Assembly: GCA_947071285.1 (NCBI GenBank)
Contig: CAMTFK010000194.1
Span: 1-8,549 of the forward strand
Reading direction: 5' to 3'
Origin: an uncultured Bacteroides sp.
GTDB lineage: Bacteria > Bacteroidota > Bacteroidia > Bacteroidales > Bacteroidaceae
DNA length: 8,549 nt
Shown in pieces: positions 1 through 7,659 of the stretch; within the stretch, counting starts at the first letter, position 1, and each line of letters opens with the position of its first letter. The notes beneath the pieces were generated by a model. That model made no database searches. It worked only from the letters and a program-made list of their open reading frames with translations, and had not been told where the DNA came from. The translations under genes and the position numbers were made by a program.

Positions 1-2554
1 TGTTGGTGTACTGGCGGAAAATGTTTTTAGTATTCAGCAAAGGCAACAGTTGGAGCAGCATATTGACAGCCAATCGTTGGTAGACTGCTTCGTCTTTATA
101 CTCGTATGACAATGCTTCGATAATATCACTCATCTGTTCGTAGTACGGCATCTTGCGGAGTTCCTTCTGCAATCCGCGGTAAGTGATGCCGGCATACATC
201 CGGTTGACAAGCGGCTCGAAAGTGTTGCTTGATTTCTGGTCTGCCTTGATGTCTTCTTCATCCTCTTCATCGTAGTCGTTATCGTCTTTAGGAGCGCCTG
301 TCGATGCAAGCATGAAACTCATCATCAGTAGTTTGTCATAGCTTCCTATTTCTTCTTCGTAGAAGGCCTTCCACAGTTCCGGGAAACCGAGTCCGCTCAA
401 TCCTCCGTAGTTGCTCCAGTTTATCAGGACACTGTTGCCTACCAGGCGTGCTTCTCCGTACCCATTCTTGAACTCTTCATTCTTATAGATTTCGATGTAT
501 TTGCTTAGTTTTTTAAATACAAGTTTGGCCCTTCCGAAGCAAATGAATTCGAATGCTTTTTTCACGTTGAATCCTTTATCCTGGGTAATCTCCGGCAGAT
601 TGACTTCAAGAGCCGGGTCGTACAGACCGAAGCCGTTATCTTTGGTATAGTGCTGTGCGGTGTTCTTTTCCGTTCCGTCGCCGATCAGAGATTCTATCAA
701 CACTTTTTCTTTCGCGTTCGGTTTCTGAATTTCTTTGACGGTAGGGATTAGTTCCTGATAGGTATCTTGCAGGAATTCTATGTTGTGAATAGTCTTCATC
801 ATATCCAATCCGGCCAGGCGGCGTTCGGCAACCTTGTCTGTTAGTAAGCGGCGGATACTGCCGGACAGTTGTTCTTTCGGCTGTTTCATCAATAGATTGA
901 TGGCGTTGATACGCATCTCACTATATTTGAAGCGCAGCAACTCTTCTACTTTCTGATTCTGTTCGGGCGCCAAAGTCATCTCGGACAAGACTTTGTAGGC
1001 TTCGTCACGAACGTCCTGCGAACGGTCGCCCAGTGATTGCAGCACATATTCTTCCTGTAAATGGCTGGTCGGGGGATTTAATACGACGCCGATATAGCCT
1101 GCCCGCATATAGGTATCCAAAGAAGGCAGACAGGTGCAAAGATCGTCTTTTAATGCAGAATCGTTGGTCATCCAGGTGATATACGCCATCTTGAGAACGA
1201 TTTCCGAACGGGTGAGCTCTGCACTTTCCCATGGGAATACGTATGGAGAATAAATCTCTTTGGCAGAGATGGACTGATAGACGTTCTTCAGATAGTCATA
1301 ATGACGGATCGCTTCTTCTTTGCTATCAAAATAATCATGGAGCGACGGGGCGTCTTTATGTCCTCCGTACCGGCTAAGATAGAGTCCGGACAGATACAGT
1401 GGCAGGATAGCCGCCACTACCGACGGTTCGTTATACCATTTTTCAAAAGCATCTTTACTGATACGGTGGTTCATGCCGGAGTATTGCGTACAGCGTAAAA
1501 AGTAAAGTAAGGTCTGCACCTGATATTTGGCACCGTCTTTAATTATTCCCGGAACGAGTGCCTGGATTTCTTCCGTATTATAGAATCCGATACTCCATAG
1601 AGCCAGATAAAGTTCGACCGTATCTTTGCTTTGGAGGGCTTTGCGTGCTTGTTCCCGGTCGTTCAGAAAACGGCGGATCAGTTCCACATATTTGTTGGTG
1701 ATACGCTCGCTGCTGTCTTGTTCTCCGATACCCGTACAGACTGCAATGCCGCGTTTCACGGAGGCAAATCGTTGCAGGCCGTTGTCGCAGATCACCGAGA
1801 ACAGATGGAGATAACTTTCGGGGCATCCTTCGTCCATTGTTTCCACGATAGCTTGACGGAGACCTTCCTGCAGTTTGGCTGCCAGCAGTAACTTCCCTTC
1901 CAGTTCCAGCAACGGGCGGTAACCGCTCACGGCGATAGCCTGGAGATGTCCCTGGTTGAGGCGGTTGGCATTATTCTCGCTGGTCAATACGTTGTTGAGG
2001 TATTCAATGACAGTCTGGTTGCCTTCGGCTATTTGGGCGGCCATCCAGTTTTGGCAGTTCATCGCATCCTTGTATGTCTCTATTTCTTCCGGAGTGTTTC
2101 CTCCGTTCAGTATGGCTTGTTCGCTGAATCCGGTGGCACGTAGTTTTAGAAATTCCGTCAGCGCATCTATGATGTGACTGAAATGCAGAAGAGGATTCGC
2201 CGACCGCTGTGACCGGCGCGAATATCCATGAGTGTACGGACACCGTGCTTTGAGCTTCAGATAGGTGTGGAACAGGTTGGCATATTCGTCTCCCAATAGA
2301 TAACGGAGCACTTTATTCAACTTTCCGTCGAAAAGATTGGCAACACTCTTTATCTTCTCTTCCTGAATAATATGTATGATGCAAGGCTCTAGTTTATCGC
2401 TGTATGTGCCATACCGGGTATCCATGTTGAAGTATTGCATAAATACATCCAACAGTGTCATTGTCTCTTTGTCTAAACTGGTTCTCTTTTTCGTTAACCT
2501 TTCCAGGTACGGAGCAATCCGTTTGTTTAATGCGTCATTATAAATGAGTCTCAT
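1..2554 (-). CDS. Large HEAT-repeat-like protein, probable DUF5724/DUF4132 family (C-terminus beyond window)
   Basis: One uninterrupted reading frame runs from the ATG at 2554-2552 to the left edge, giving 851 complete codons without a stop; the C-terminus is outside the window. I see no signal peptide and no membrane segment, so it is probably cytoplasmic. The protein is mostly alpha-helical in character. Residues of about 490-590 form HEAT-like helical pairs, including QSLGDRSQDVRDEAYKVLSE and a following repeat with RINAINLLMKQP. An acidic linker (DDNDYDEEDEEDI) lies near residues 756-768, and an aromatic/glycine-rich stretch (NWSNYGGLSGLGFPELW) precedes it. The size, the repeats and the small partner gene just upstream recall the large bacterial proteins annotated DUF5724 plus DUF4132, distantly related to E. 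coli YehI/MolR; the DUF4132 part would lie beyond the edge. This assignment is from memory and not from a search. The biochemical role is unknown; a scaffold or substrate-binding platform is inference. The start follows the previous stop by 37 bases and has an A-rich leader (ACGAAAATAATC) instead of a clear Shine-Dalgarno sequence. Confidence 0.8.
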   Translation of the reverse strand, partial: MRLIYNDALNKRIAPYLERLTKKRTSLDKETMTLLDVFMQYFNMDTRYGTYSDKLEPCIIHIIQEEKIKSVANLFDGKLNKVLRYLLGDEYANLFHTYLKLKARCPYTHGYSRRSQRSANPLLHFSHIIDALTEFLKLRATGFSEQAILNGGNTPEEIETYKDAMNCQNWMAAQIAEGNQTVIEYLNNVLTSENNANRLNQGHLQAIAVSGYRPLLELEGKLLLAAKLQEGLRQAIVETMDEGCPESYLHLFSVICDNGLQRFASVKRGIAVCTGIGEQDSSERITNKYVELIRRFLNDREQARKALQSKDTVELYLALWSIGFYNTEEIQALVPGIIKDGAKYQVQTLLYFLRCTQYSGMNHRISKDAFEKWYNEPSVVAAILPLYLSGLYLSRYGGHKDAPSLHDYFDSKEEAIRHYDYLKNVYQSISAKEIYSPYVFPWESAELTRSEIVLKMAYITWMTNDSALKDDLCTCLPSLDTYMRAGYIGVVLNPPTSHLQEEYVLQSLGDRSQDVRDEAYKVLSEMTLAPEQNQKVEELLRFKYSEMRINAINLLMKQPKEQLSGSIRRLLTDKVAERRLAGLDMMKTIHNIEFLQDTYQELIPTVKEIQKPNAKEKVLIESLIGDGTEKNTAQHYTKDNGFGLYDPALEVNLPEITQDKGFNVKKAFEFICFGRAKLVFKKLSKYIEIYKNEEFKNGYGEARLVGNSVLINWSNYGGLSGLGFPELWKAFYEEEIGSYDKLLMMSFMLASTGAPKDDNDYDEEDEEDIKADQKSSNTFEPLVNRMYAGITYRGLQKELRKMPYYEQMSDIIEALSYEYKDEAVYQRLAVNMLLQLLPLLNTKNIFRQYTN

Positions 2555-2591
2555 GATTATTTTCGTTTTAAGTGTGTTTATAAGAAAATGA

Positions 2592-3011
2592 TTACCAAAG
2601 TCTTCCCGACAGCATAGCCAATCGGATGAAGGTGATGGTAGATTCTTCTTTGAGTCCGGTGGGAGAGGATAAGTCTTCAGTTTCCGTATCGTCAATGAAG
2701 ATACGGAAAATTCCGTCCTCGTAAGATTGCAGGGCATTGGTGATTGCTTCTACTTCTGCGGCAGGTTTGCCGTTATAGTTTACTGCAAACCCAACCTTGC
2801 CGGAAGTTGCTTTATTTTCCACTTCTTCCTGTGTGAGGTATTTCAGTACTTCGCTTTGTTGCAAGCGTTCATTATATTCACAGACTTGCCAACTGACGAT
2901 GGCTTCAATCAACCCCTGTACATCGACAGGCGGAACAGGAAAATCGACAGGAATCTTTTCGATATTGCACTTTCGCTTTCCTAACTGTTTGACTTGGACA
3001 TATACTCTCAT
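2592..3011 (-). CDS. Conserved-looking small protein of unknown function, partner of the large HEAT-like protein
   Basis: This encodes a 139-residue soluble protein with no signal peptide or membrane segment. An in-frame ATG lies 14 codons upstream at 3053, but that start would overlap the rhomboid gene by 35 bases and add the atypical stretch MLLHQVFRSPNKEN. The ATG at 3011 follows the rhomboid stop by 7 bases in the context TAAAGAGAATATG, which suggests translational coupling, so I chose it. The N-terminus (MRVYVQVKQLGKRK) looks like a beta strand opening a small alpha/beta fold. It is followed by a helical, acidic middle with YLTQEEVENKA, a glycine-containing strand GKVGFAVNYN (71-80), an acidic EDGIFRIFIDD segment (98-108) and a distinctive C-terminal FIRLAMLSGRLW (128-139). 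I recall similar small proteins encoded next to DUF4132-type genes in other bacteria, but have no function for them. Placement directly before the large gene suggests the two products interact or act in one pathway; that is inference. No catalytic motif is recognisable. Confidence 0.85.
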   Translation of the reverse strand: MRVYVQVKQLGKRKCNIEKIPVDFPVPPVDVQGLIEAIVSWQVCEYNERLQQSEVLKYLTQEEVENKATSGKVGFAVNYNGKPAAEVEAITNALQSYEDGIFRIFIDDTETEDLSSPTGLKEESTITFIRLAMLSGRLW

Positions 3012-3018
3012 ATTCTCT

Positions 3019-4773
3019 TTATTGGGTGATCTGAATACTTGATGTAATAGCATTTAGATCGGTTTCGGCTTCTTCATCATAGACAAGCATAACAATGGTA
3101 AAAGTTCGCTTCTTGCTTTCTTGGAAATAGTGTAATACAATTTGTTGTATGTCTTCTCCCGGTTCATCAGGAGCTCCGATGTGCAGAGGGTTTGTAGTTC
3201 TTGTCATGGATAGCCCGTTGATGTTGACATTGCTCTGCTTATAGTCTTCCGCTGGTTCTCCTTGTGCATTTCGCGGGAGAGTGAGCGATAACTTCTTTAT
3301 ATGTTCAAACTCTTTTTGTGTATCGTAGGTCAGAGCGGTAACCGTCAGTTGGTTGGCGCCGTTGACGAGCCTAAGCAACGGAGGTTCTGCGCTGGGAGTC
3401 AATCCTTTCGCTCCTGTTATTTTCCTCCAGTTGGTAGGATACTGGCAACTGAAATTTGTTTCTGCATCGTAATAAGAAAGCCATGTATCGTTATTACCTA
3501 CCGGAACGTATGGAGGATATTGACTGGTAGAAGAACTGTTGGCAGTTTCCCTGCCTGATTGGTTACCGTTTTCGTTTTCTTCTTCCAGTTCACCATTCAG
3601 ATAGGCTTCTACAATACCGCTTTCCCATTCGCCGCGTATGTCCTGATAAAGAGGGGGAACGTTCTTGCAAAGCATCAAGAAGCTGAACAGGAAAATACAA
3701 AAGATACCAAGCTCCCCAAGGATTGAAACGGTGCGTTGCGCATCGGCTTTTTCAAATTTATAGCTGCATACATAAATGATTCCCAGTAGGAAACCGCTTA
3801 ATAACCCGCCGATATGTGCGGCGTTATCAATCCCGGCTTTCATGCCATAAACCAGATTGTAACCGACAAAAATAAGGATACTGGTCAATAACGCTTTCCG
3901 TTGTTCCTTTGCGATGCGATGGAAGAACAGGAAGGCGAGGAATATACCGTAGAGTCCGAAGATGGCTCCGGAGGCTCCGGCACTGATTGTCTCGCCGTGC
4001 ATATAAAGACTGAATACTGCCGAGCATAATCCGGTCAGTAAATAAGACATGAACATCCGACGGCTTCCTATCAGTCCTTCCAGTAGAAGTCCTACGTACA
4101 TGAAAGCGTACATATTCATCAGGAGATGAAAAGCACCGATATGTATGAAGTTGCAGGTCACTGCACGCCACCAGTCGCCTGTTAGGGTCAGCGGTCCGAA
4201 GTCGGCTCCCCATTTCAGCAGTGATAAGGTGGAAGGAGACATGATTCCCACTCCGGATGCAATCATCACAATAAATACAAGGAGGTTGAGGTCTATCAGG
4301 ATAGGTGTTGCCATAAAACCTTTGCGGGGAATAAAGAACGACCAGAAAGAGTTCCTTTTCTTTTCTTCTTCCAGATAGGCTTTCTCTTCTTCTGTGAGCG
4401 GACGGTTACACTCTTCCTCGAAATCTTTTGCCTTTTGGGTTAGCTCTTCCGGGGTAAGGGATGTTTTTATTTCTTCCATCGTCTCGCGTAGCTTTTGTAT
4501 ATTTTTTCTGTTCTTTCCATAGTCTACAAATTGTACGGAAGAGGATTGGCTGCGCACAGCTACTTCTCCGTCGCTTCCCGGTTCTATGGTGAAGGTTATT
4601 TCCTCTCCATGAGAATACATATTGAACGGGACTTCGAATCGTGCTCCTTCCGGAGTCACTTCCTCGATATTCCACTCCAGCTTTTGCGAAGCTTCGAGAG
4701 CTAGTATAAGGATTTCTGTTTTTGATAAACCCGGTAAATGCAGTTTGTCGTTATATGAAGGTTTGAGTGCCAT
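3019..4773 (-). CDS. Rhomboid family intramembrane serine protease with extra N- and C-terminal domains
   Basis: A 584-residue inner-membrane protein. Rhomboids cleave transmembrane segments of other proteins inside the bilayer with a Ser-His dyad. Both catalytic residues are visible: Ser268 in GASG (266-269) and His320 in NAAHIGG (317-323). Supporting motifs are WWR (201-203) and HIGAFHLLMN (211-220), whose His216 and Asn220 match the oxyanion-stabilising HxxxN of the family. Hydrophobic segments lie near 157-178, 206-232, 240-257, 266-286, 293-311, 317-337 and 349-369, a 6+1 layout. Residues 1-150 are a charged soluble domain ending in a Glu/Lys-rich helix, probably cytoplasmic. After a Ser/Asn-rich linker (400-430), residues 430-584 form a second soluble domain starting with FSCQYPTNW, reminiscent of PsbP/DcrB-like folds; with seven membrane segments it should face the periplasm. 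It is first in the cassette with the 139-residue gene and the large HEAT-like gene, 7 bases before the former. The start ATG at 4773 has an A-rich leader without a clear Shine-Dalgarno sequence. Substrate unknown. Confidence 0.93.
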   Translation of the reverse strand: MALKPSYNDKLHLPGLSKTEILILALEASQKLEWNIEEVTPEGARFEVPFNMYSHGEEITFTIEPGSDGEVAVRSQSSSVQFVDYGKNRKNIQKLRETMEEIKTSLTPEELTQKAKDFEEECNRPLTEEEKAYLEEEKKRNSFWSFFIPRKGFMATPILIDLNLLVFIVMIASGVGIMSPSTLSLLKWGADFGPLTLTGDWWRAVTCNFIHIGAFHLLMNMYAFMYVGLLLEGLIGSRRMFMSYLLTGLCSAVFSLYMHGETISAGASGAIFGLYGIFLAFLFFHRIAKEQRKALLTSILIFVGYNLVYGMKAGIDNAAHIGGLLSGFLLGIIYVCSYKFEKADAQRTVSILGELGIFCIFLFSFLMLCKNVPPLYQDIRGEWESGIVEAYLNGELEEENENGNQSGRETANSSSTSQYPPYVPVGNNDTWLSYYDAETNFSCQYPTNWRKITGAKGLTPSAEPPLLRLVNGANQLTVTALTYDTQKEFEHIKKLSLTLPRNAQGEPAEDYKQSNVNINGLSMTRTTNPLHIGAPDEPGEDIQQIVLHYFQESKKRTFTIVMLVYDEEAETDLNAITSSIQITQ

Positions 4774-4823
4774 ATTTCTATTCTTATATAGAGTTGTCGA
4801 TTAAAAATTACTTATCTCACTGA

Positions 4824-4831
4824 CAAATGTA
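4824..4831 (-). promoter_or_regulatory. Bacteroides-type -7 promoter element for the rhomboid cassette
   Basis: The minus strand reads TACATTTG, a perfect match to the Bacteroidetes sigma-ABfr -7 consensus TAnnTTTG. It lies 50 bases before the rhomboid ATG, which leaves a short untranslated leader of about 40 bases. No good TTTG -33 element is seen at the usual 19-21 base spacing (that region is T-rich: TATTATTTTTC), so the promoter may be modest or need an activator. It lies after the terminator of the upstream operon, which fits an independent start of transcription. Confidence 0.55.
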
Positions 4832-4869
4832 TAGAATAATAATGAAAAATAATAGAATGTGACAAATAA

Positions 4870-4902
4870 AAAAGCATCCACTTCCTAAGAAGGGATGCTT
4901 TT
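4870..4902 (-). terminator. Rho-independent terminator of the etfB-etfA-acyl-CoA dehydrogenase operon
   Basis: On the minus strand AAAAGCATCC pairs with GGATGCTTTT, enclosing an inner CTTC/GAAG stem with a TTAG loop and one bulged T on the 3' side. The 3' arm runs into TTAT, giving a T-rich tail. It begins 22 bases after the TAA of the acyl-CoA dehydrogenase gene, the expected place. In the plus direction the tail is shorter (TTTTATGAG), so it should work mainly on the minus strand, and no plus-strand gene would need it. Confidence 0.9.
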
Positions 4903-4924
4903 ATGAGATTTGATAGAGTATTTA

Positions 4925-6631
4925 TTACTTTTTGTAGAATGCCAAGTCTTCTTTATCGAAGTTTTCGATGAAGTTTGAGTGCTTTTCTACTTCCGCTTCT
5001 GCATAGTTCAAATATACATGTGCAGATTTGGAGAACAGTTCGGAAGCCTTGCTGGCATCTTGAATCAGCAGGTGACACATGATAATGTCAGCAGCCATTT
5101 CCACCAGTTTGCGAGCGGTGAAGTCAAGCAATTCCTGGTCTTGTACTTCTTTCACTGCATTGGTGCTGGCTTCGAATTTGTCAGCCATCTTTTTCAGACG
5201 AGACATCAGCGGTTCCATTTCCGGTGAGCAAGGAATGGTTTCGAACTCGCGGATGGTAGCGATGTACGAACCATTGGTTACGTAACGGATAGCGGCTACT
5301 GTCTGCAACTGGGTAGTTCCTTCGTAGATGCTGGTGATACGTGCGTCGCGATAGATGCGTTGGCAAGCATATTCCATCATGAAACCTGAACCGCCGTGAA
5401 TCTGAATACAGTCGTAAGCGTTTTGGTTCGCATATTCAGAGTTCATACCTTTAGCCAGCGGAGTAAAGCTGTCTGCTAATTTAGCATATTTCTTTTGTTC
5501 CTGGCGTTCTTCCGGAGTCAGTTTACGTTCGCGGGCGATGTCGTCCAATGCTTTGTAGATGTCTACGTAGCGAGATGTTTGATACAGTAAAGCACGTCCG
5601 GCATCCAGTTTGCCTTTCATGATAGCCAGCATGTCATACACAGCCGGGAATTCGATAATTGCTTTTCCGAACTGCTTACGGTCTTTAGCGTATGCCAAAC
5701 CTTCATTGTAAGCTGCCTGGCTCAATCCTACAGATTGTGCGGCAATACCCAGACGGGCACCGTTCATCAGAGCCATTACGTATTTAATCAAACCGAGTTT
5801 GCGGTCACCGCAAAGTTCAGCTTTTGCATTCTTATATACCAATTCGCAGGTAGGAGAACCGTGGATACCGAGTTTGTTTTCGATACGACGTACGTTCACG
5901 CCACCCTGACGCTTGTCATAGATGAACATAGACAAACCACGACCGTCTCTTGTTCCTTCTTCCGAACGTGCCAGTACGAGGTGAATATCCGCGTCACCGT
6001 TTGTGATGAAACGTTTCACACCGTTCAGTAACCAGCATCCGTCTTTTTCGCTGTAAGTAGCTTTCAGCATAACAGATTGAAGGTCGGAACCAGCATCCGG
6101 TTCTGTCAAGTCCATTGACATCGTTTCACCTTGGCAGATGCGTGGGATAAAGCGGCTGTGTTGGTCGGGATTGCCAAACTCATAAAGAGTTTCGATACAG
6201 TCCTGCAATGACCAGATGTTTCCGAAACCTGCATCGGCAGCAGCCACGATTTCTGCACACATGGTGTACGGGGTGATCGGGAAGTTCAGACCGCCGAACT
6301 TACGTGGCATGGTCATACCGTTCAAGCCGGCTTTTACCATTGCGTCCAGGTTCTGTTTGGTTCCTGATGCATATTCAACGCGACCATTGGCACAGTGAGG
6401 ACCTTCTTCGTCTACACCTTCTGCGTTAGGGGCAATGATTTCTCCTGTGATTTCTCCGGTAATCTCCAACACTTTGTCATAAGAGTCTACAGCATCTTCG
6501 AAGTCCAGCGGAGCATAATCGAATTCATCTTTATCTCTGTAATTGCGTTCTTTGAGTTCGCAAATACGTTTCATCATCGGATTGTTCAAGTGAAACTTGA
6601 GTTCCGGTATGTCTGTATAATAATTAGCCAT
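4925..6631 (-). CDS. Acyl-CoA dehydrogenase, long form with extra C-terminal domain
   Basis: A 568-residue FAD enzyme that introduces or reduces the alpha-beta double bond of an acyl-CoA, exchanging electrons with ETF. The first family signature is at 171-183 (TEPDAGSD, 176-183), followed by NGVKRFITNG (203-212) and the flavin/dimer-contact motif DRKQFG (317-322). The second signature starts with IHGGSGFM (411-418) and ends with YEGT (436-439), where Glu437 sits at the usual catalytic-base position, so the active site appears intact. Classical short-chain enzymes such as butyryl-CoA dehydrogenase have about 380 residues. This one has a longer N-terminus, a charged insert around 351-385 (LTPEERQEQKKYAK) and a helical extension of about 110 residues at the end, like the long FadE5/VLCAD-type subfamilies. 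Substrate chain length cannot be read from the sequence. The gene is last in the etf operon; its ATG follows the etfA stop by 6 bases with TAAGGAAAG as a plausible ribosome site. No thiolase, crotonase or hydroxyacyl-CoA dehydrogenase gene is nearby, so its pathway is open. Confidence 0.96.
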   Translation of the reverse strand: MANYYTDIPELKFHLNNPMMKRICELKERNYRDKDEFDYAPLDFEDAVDSYDKVLEITGEITGEIIAPNAEGVDEEGPHCANGRVEYASGTKQNLDAMVKAGLNGMTMPRKFGGLNFPITPYTMCAEIVAAADAGFGNIWSLQDCIETLYEFGNPDQHSRFIPRICQGETMSMDLTEPDAGSDLQSVMLKATYSEKDGCWLLNGVKRFITNGDADIHLVLARSEEGTRDGRGLSMFIYDKRQGGVNVRRIENKLGIHGSPTCELVYKNAKAELCGDRKLGLIKYVMALMNGARLGIAAQSVGLSQAAYNEGLAYAKDRKQFGKAIIEFPAVYDMLAIMKGKLDAGRALLYQTSRYVDIYKALDDIARERKLTPEERQEQKKYAKLADSFTPLAKGMNSEYANQNAYDCIQIHGGSGFMMEYACQRIYRDARITSIYEGTTQLQTVAAIRYVTNGSYIATIREFETIPCSPEMEPLMSRLKKMADKFEASTNAVKEVQDQELLDFTARKLVEMAADIIMCHLLIQDASKASELFSKSAHVYLNYAEAEVEKHSNFIENFDKEDLAFYKK

Positions 6632-6637
6632 CTTTCC

Positions 6638-7657
6638 TTACTTGCTATTTTGTTTATAATACTTAATCATCTTCGGCACAACTTCTTCGATACTTCCGTT
6701 GATTACGTAATCGGCAATCGTATTGATCGGAGCATCCGGGTCGTTGTTGATGGAGATGATGATACCACTTTCCTGCATACCGGCGATATGCTGAATCTGT
6801 CCGGAGATACCGCAAGCGATGTAGAGTTTCGGACGAACCGTAACACCTGTCTGACCGATCTGGCGGTCGTGATCTGCGAAACCTGCGTCAACAGCAGCAC
6901 GGCTGGCACCTACTTCTGCGTGAAGTTCTTTAGCGAGGTCGAACAACAGGTCGAAGTTCTCTTTCGAGCCTACACCGTATCCGCCGGCTACGATAATCGG
7001 AGAACCTTTCAGGTTGTTCTTTGCCTTTTCTACGTGGCGTTCGATTACTTTCACTACATAGTCCGTATCGGCTACGTATTTTTTCACATCGTGACGGATC
7101 ACTTCTCCTTGATAAGTAGGAGAGAGGATTTCTTTCTTCATCACACCTTCGCGAACGGTTGCCATCTGCGGGCGGTGTTCCGGGTTCACAATCGTAGCAA
7201 CGATGTTACCACCGAATGCCGGACGGATTTGATACAACAGGTTCTTATAAGTCTTACCTTCTTTTTTGTCTTCGTGGTCACCGATTTCAAGTGAAGTACA
7301 GTCGGCAGTCAATCCGCTGGTCAAAGCAGAAGAAACGCGCGGACCGAGGTCACGGCCGATCACAGTAGCACCCATCAGACAGATTTGTGGCTGCTCTTCT
7401 TTGAAAAGGTTCACCAGGATAGCTGTGTGAGGAAGTGAAGTATAAGGGTAAAGTCCTTCGCCGTCGAAAACGTGAAGTTTGTCTACTCCGTAAGGAAGGA
7501 TTTGTTTTTCAATATCTTTGAGGCCGGTTCCGGCAACCACTGCTTCGAGCTGACAGTTCAACTGGTTGGCTAACGAACGACCTTTGGTCAGAAGTTCGAG
7601 GCTGACGTCTAAAACGTTACCTTCTTCTATTTCGCAATATACAAATAAGTTATTCAT
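6638..7657 (-). CDS. etfA: Electron transfer flavoprotein subunit alpha
   Basis: A 339-residue cytoplasmic subunit that forms the ETF heterodimer with EtfB and holds the mobile FAD that trades electrons with the acyl-CoA dehydrogenase encoded next. The N-terminal half is the alpha/beta domain shared with EtfB. The C-terminal FAD domain is complete: AGGYGVGSKENF (224-235), GASRAAVDAG (250-259), QIGQTGVTVRPKLYIACGIS (266-285) and GQIQHIAGM (286-294), the family signature, then INNDPDAPI (303-311). The length is normal for stand-alone EtfA, and there is no N-terminal ferredoxin domain of the kind found in some anaerobe EtfA proteins. The gene sits 2 bases after etfB (TAATCATG) and 6 bases before the dehydrogenase gene, so the three are almost surely co-transcribed. 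The start at 7657 is the only one that keeps the opening strand MNNLFVYCEIEEG. Nothing looks broken or transferred. Confidence 0.97.
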   Translation of the reverse strand: MNNLFVYCEIEEGNVLDVSLELLTKGRSLANQLNCQLEAVVAGTGLKDIEKQILPYGVDKLHVFDGEGLYPYTSLPHTAILVNLFKEEQPQICLMGATVIGRDLGPRVSSALTSGLTADCTSLEIGDHEDKKEGKTYKNLLYQIRPAFGGNIVATIVNPEHRPQMATVREGVMKKEILSPTYQGEVIRHDVKKYVADTDYVVKVIERHVEKAKNNLKGSPIIVAGGYGVGSKENFDLLFDLAKELHAEVGASRAAVDAGFADHDRQIGQTGVTVRPKLYIACGISGQIQHIAGMQESGIIISINNDPDAPINTIADYVINGSIEEVVPKMIKYYKQNSK

Positions 7658-7659
7658 GA

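Noticed and set aside
1578..2243. Several short open frames on both strands (such as 1578-1826, 1631-1891, 2004-2243).
   Set aside because: They all lie within the continuous minus-strand frame of the large HEAT-like protein, which I translated from 2554 to 1 without a stop, so they are shadows and not signs of a frameshift.
2555..2591. Possible internal promoter before the large gene.
   Set aside because: The 37 bases are AT-rich but contain no TAnnTTTG element and no hairpin; a simple intercistronic spacer explains them.
3827..4213. A 128-residue minus-strand frame overlapping the rhomboid gene.
   Set aside because: Same strand but a different frame inside the rhomboid membrane core, whose catalytic motifs are intact; the alternative is Arg/Ser-rich and unlike a real protein.
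6395..7294. A 299-residue plus-strand open frame opposite etfA and the start of the dehydrogenase gene.
   Set aside because: It lies entirely antisense to two well-conserved genes, has an unnatural Phe/Val-rich composition typical of antisense shadows, and no recognisable domain.
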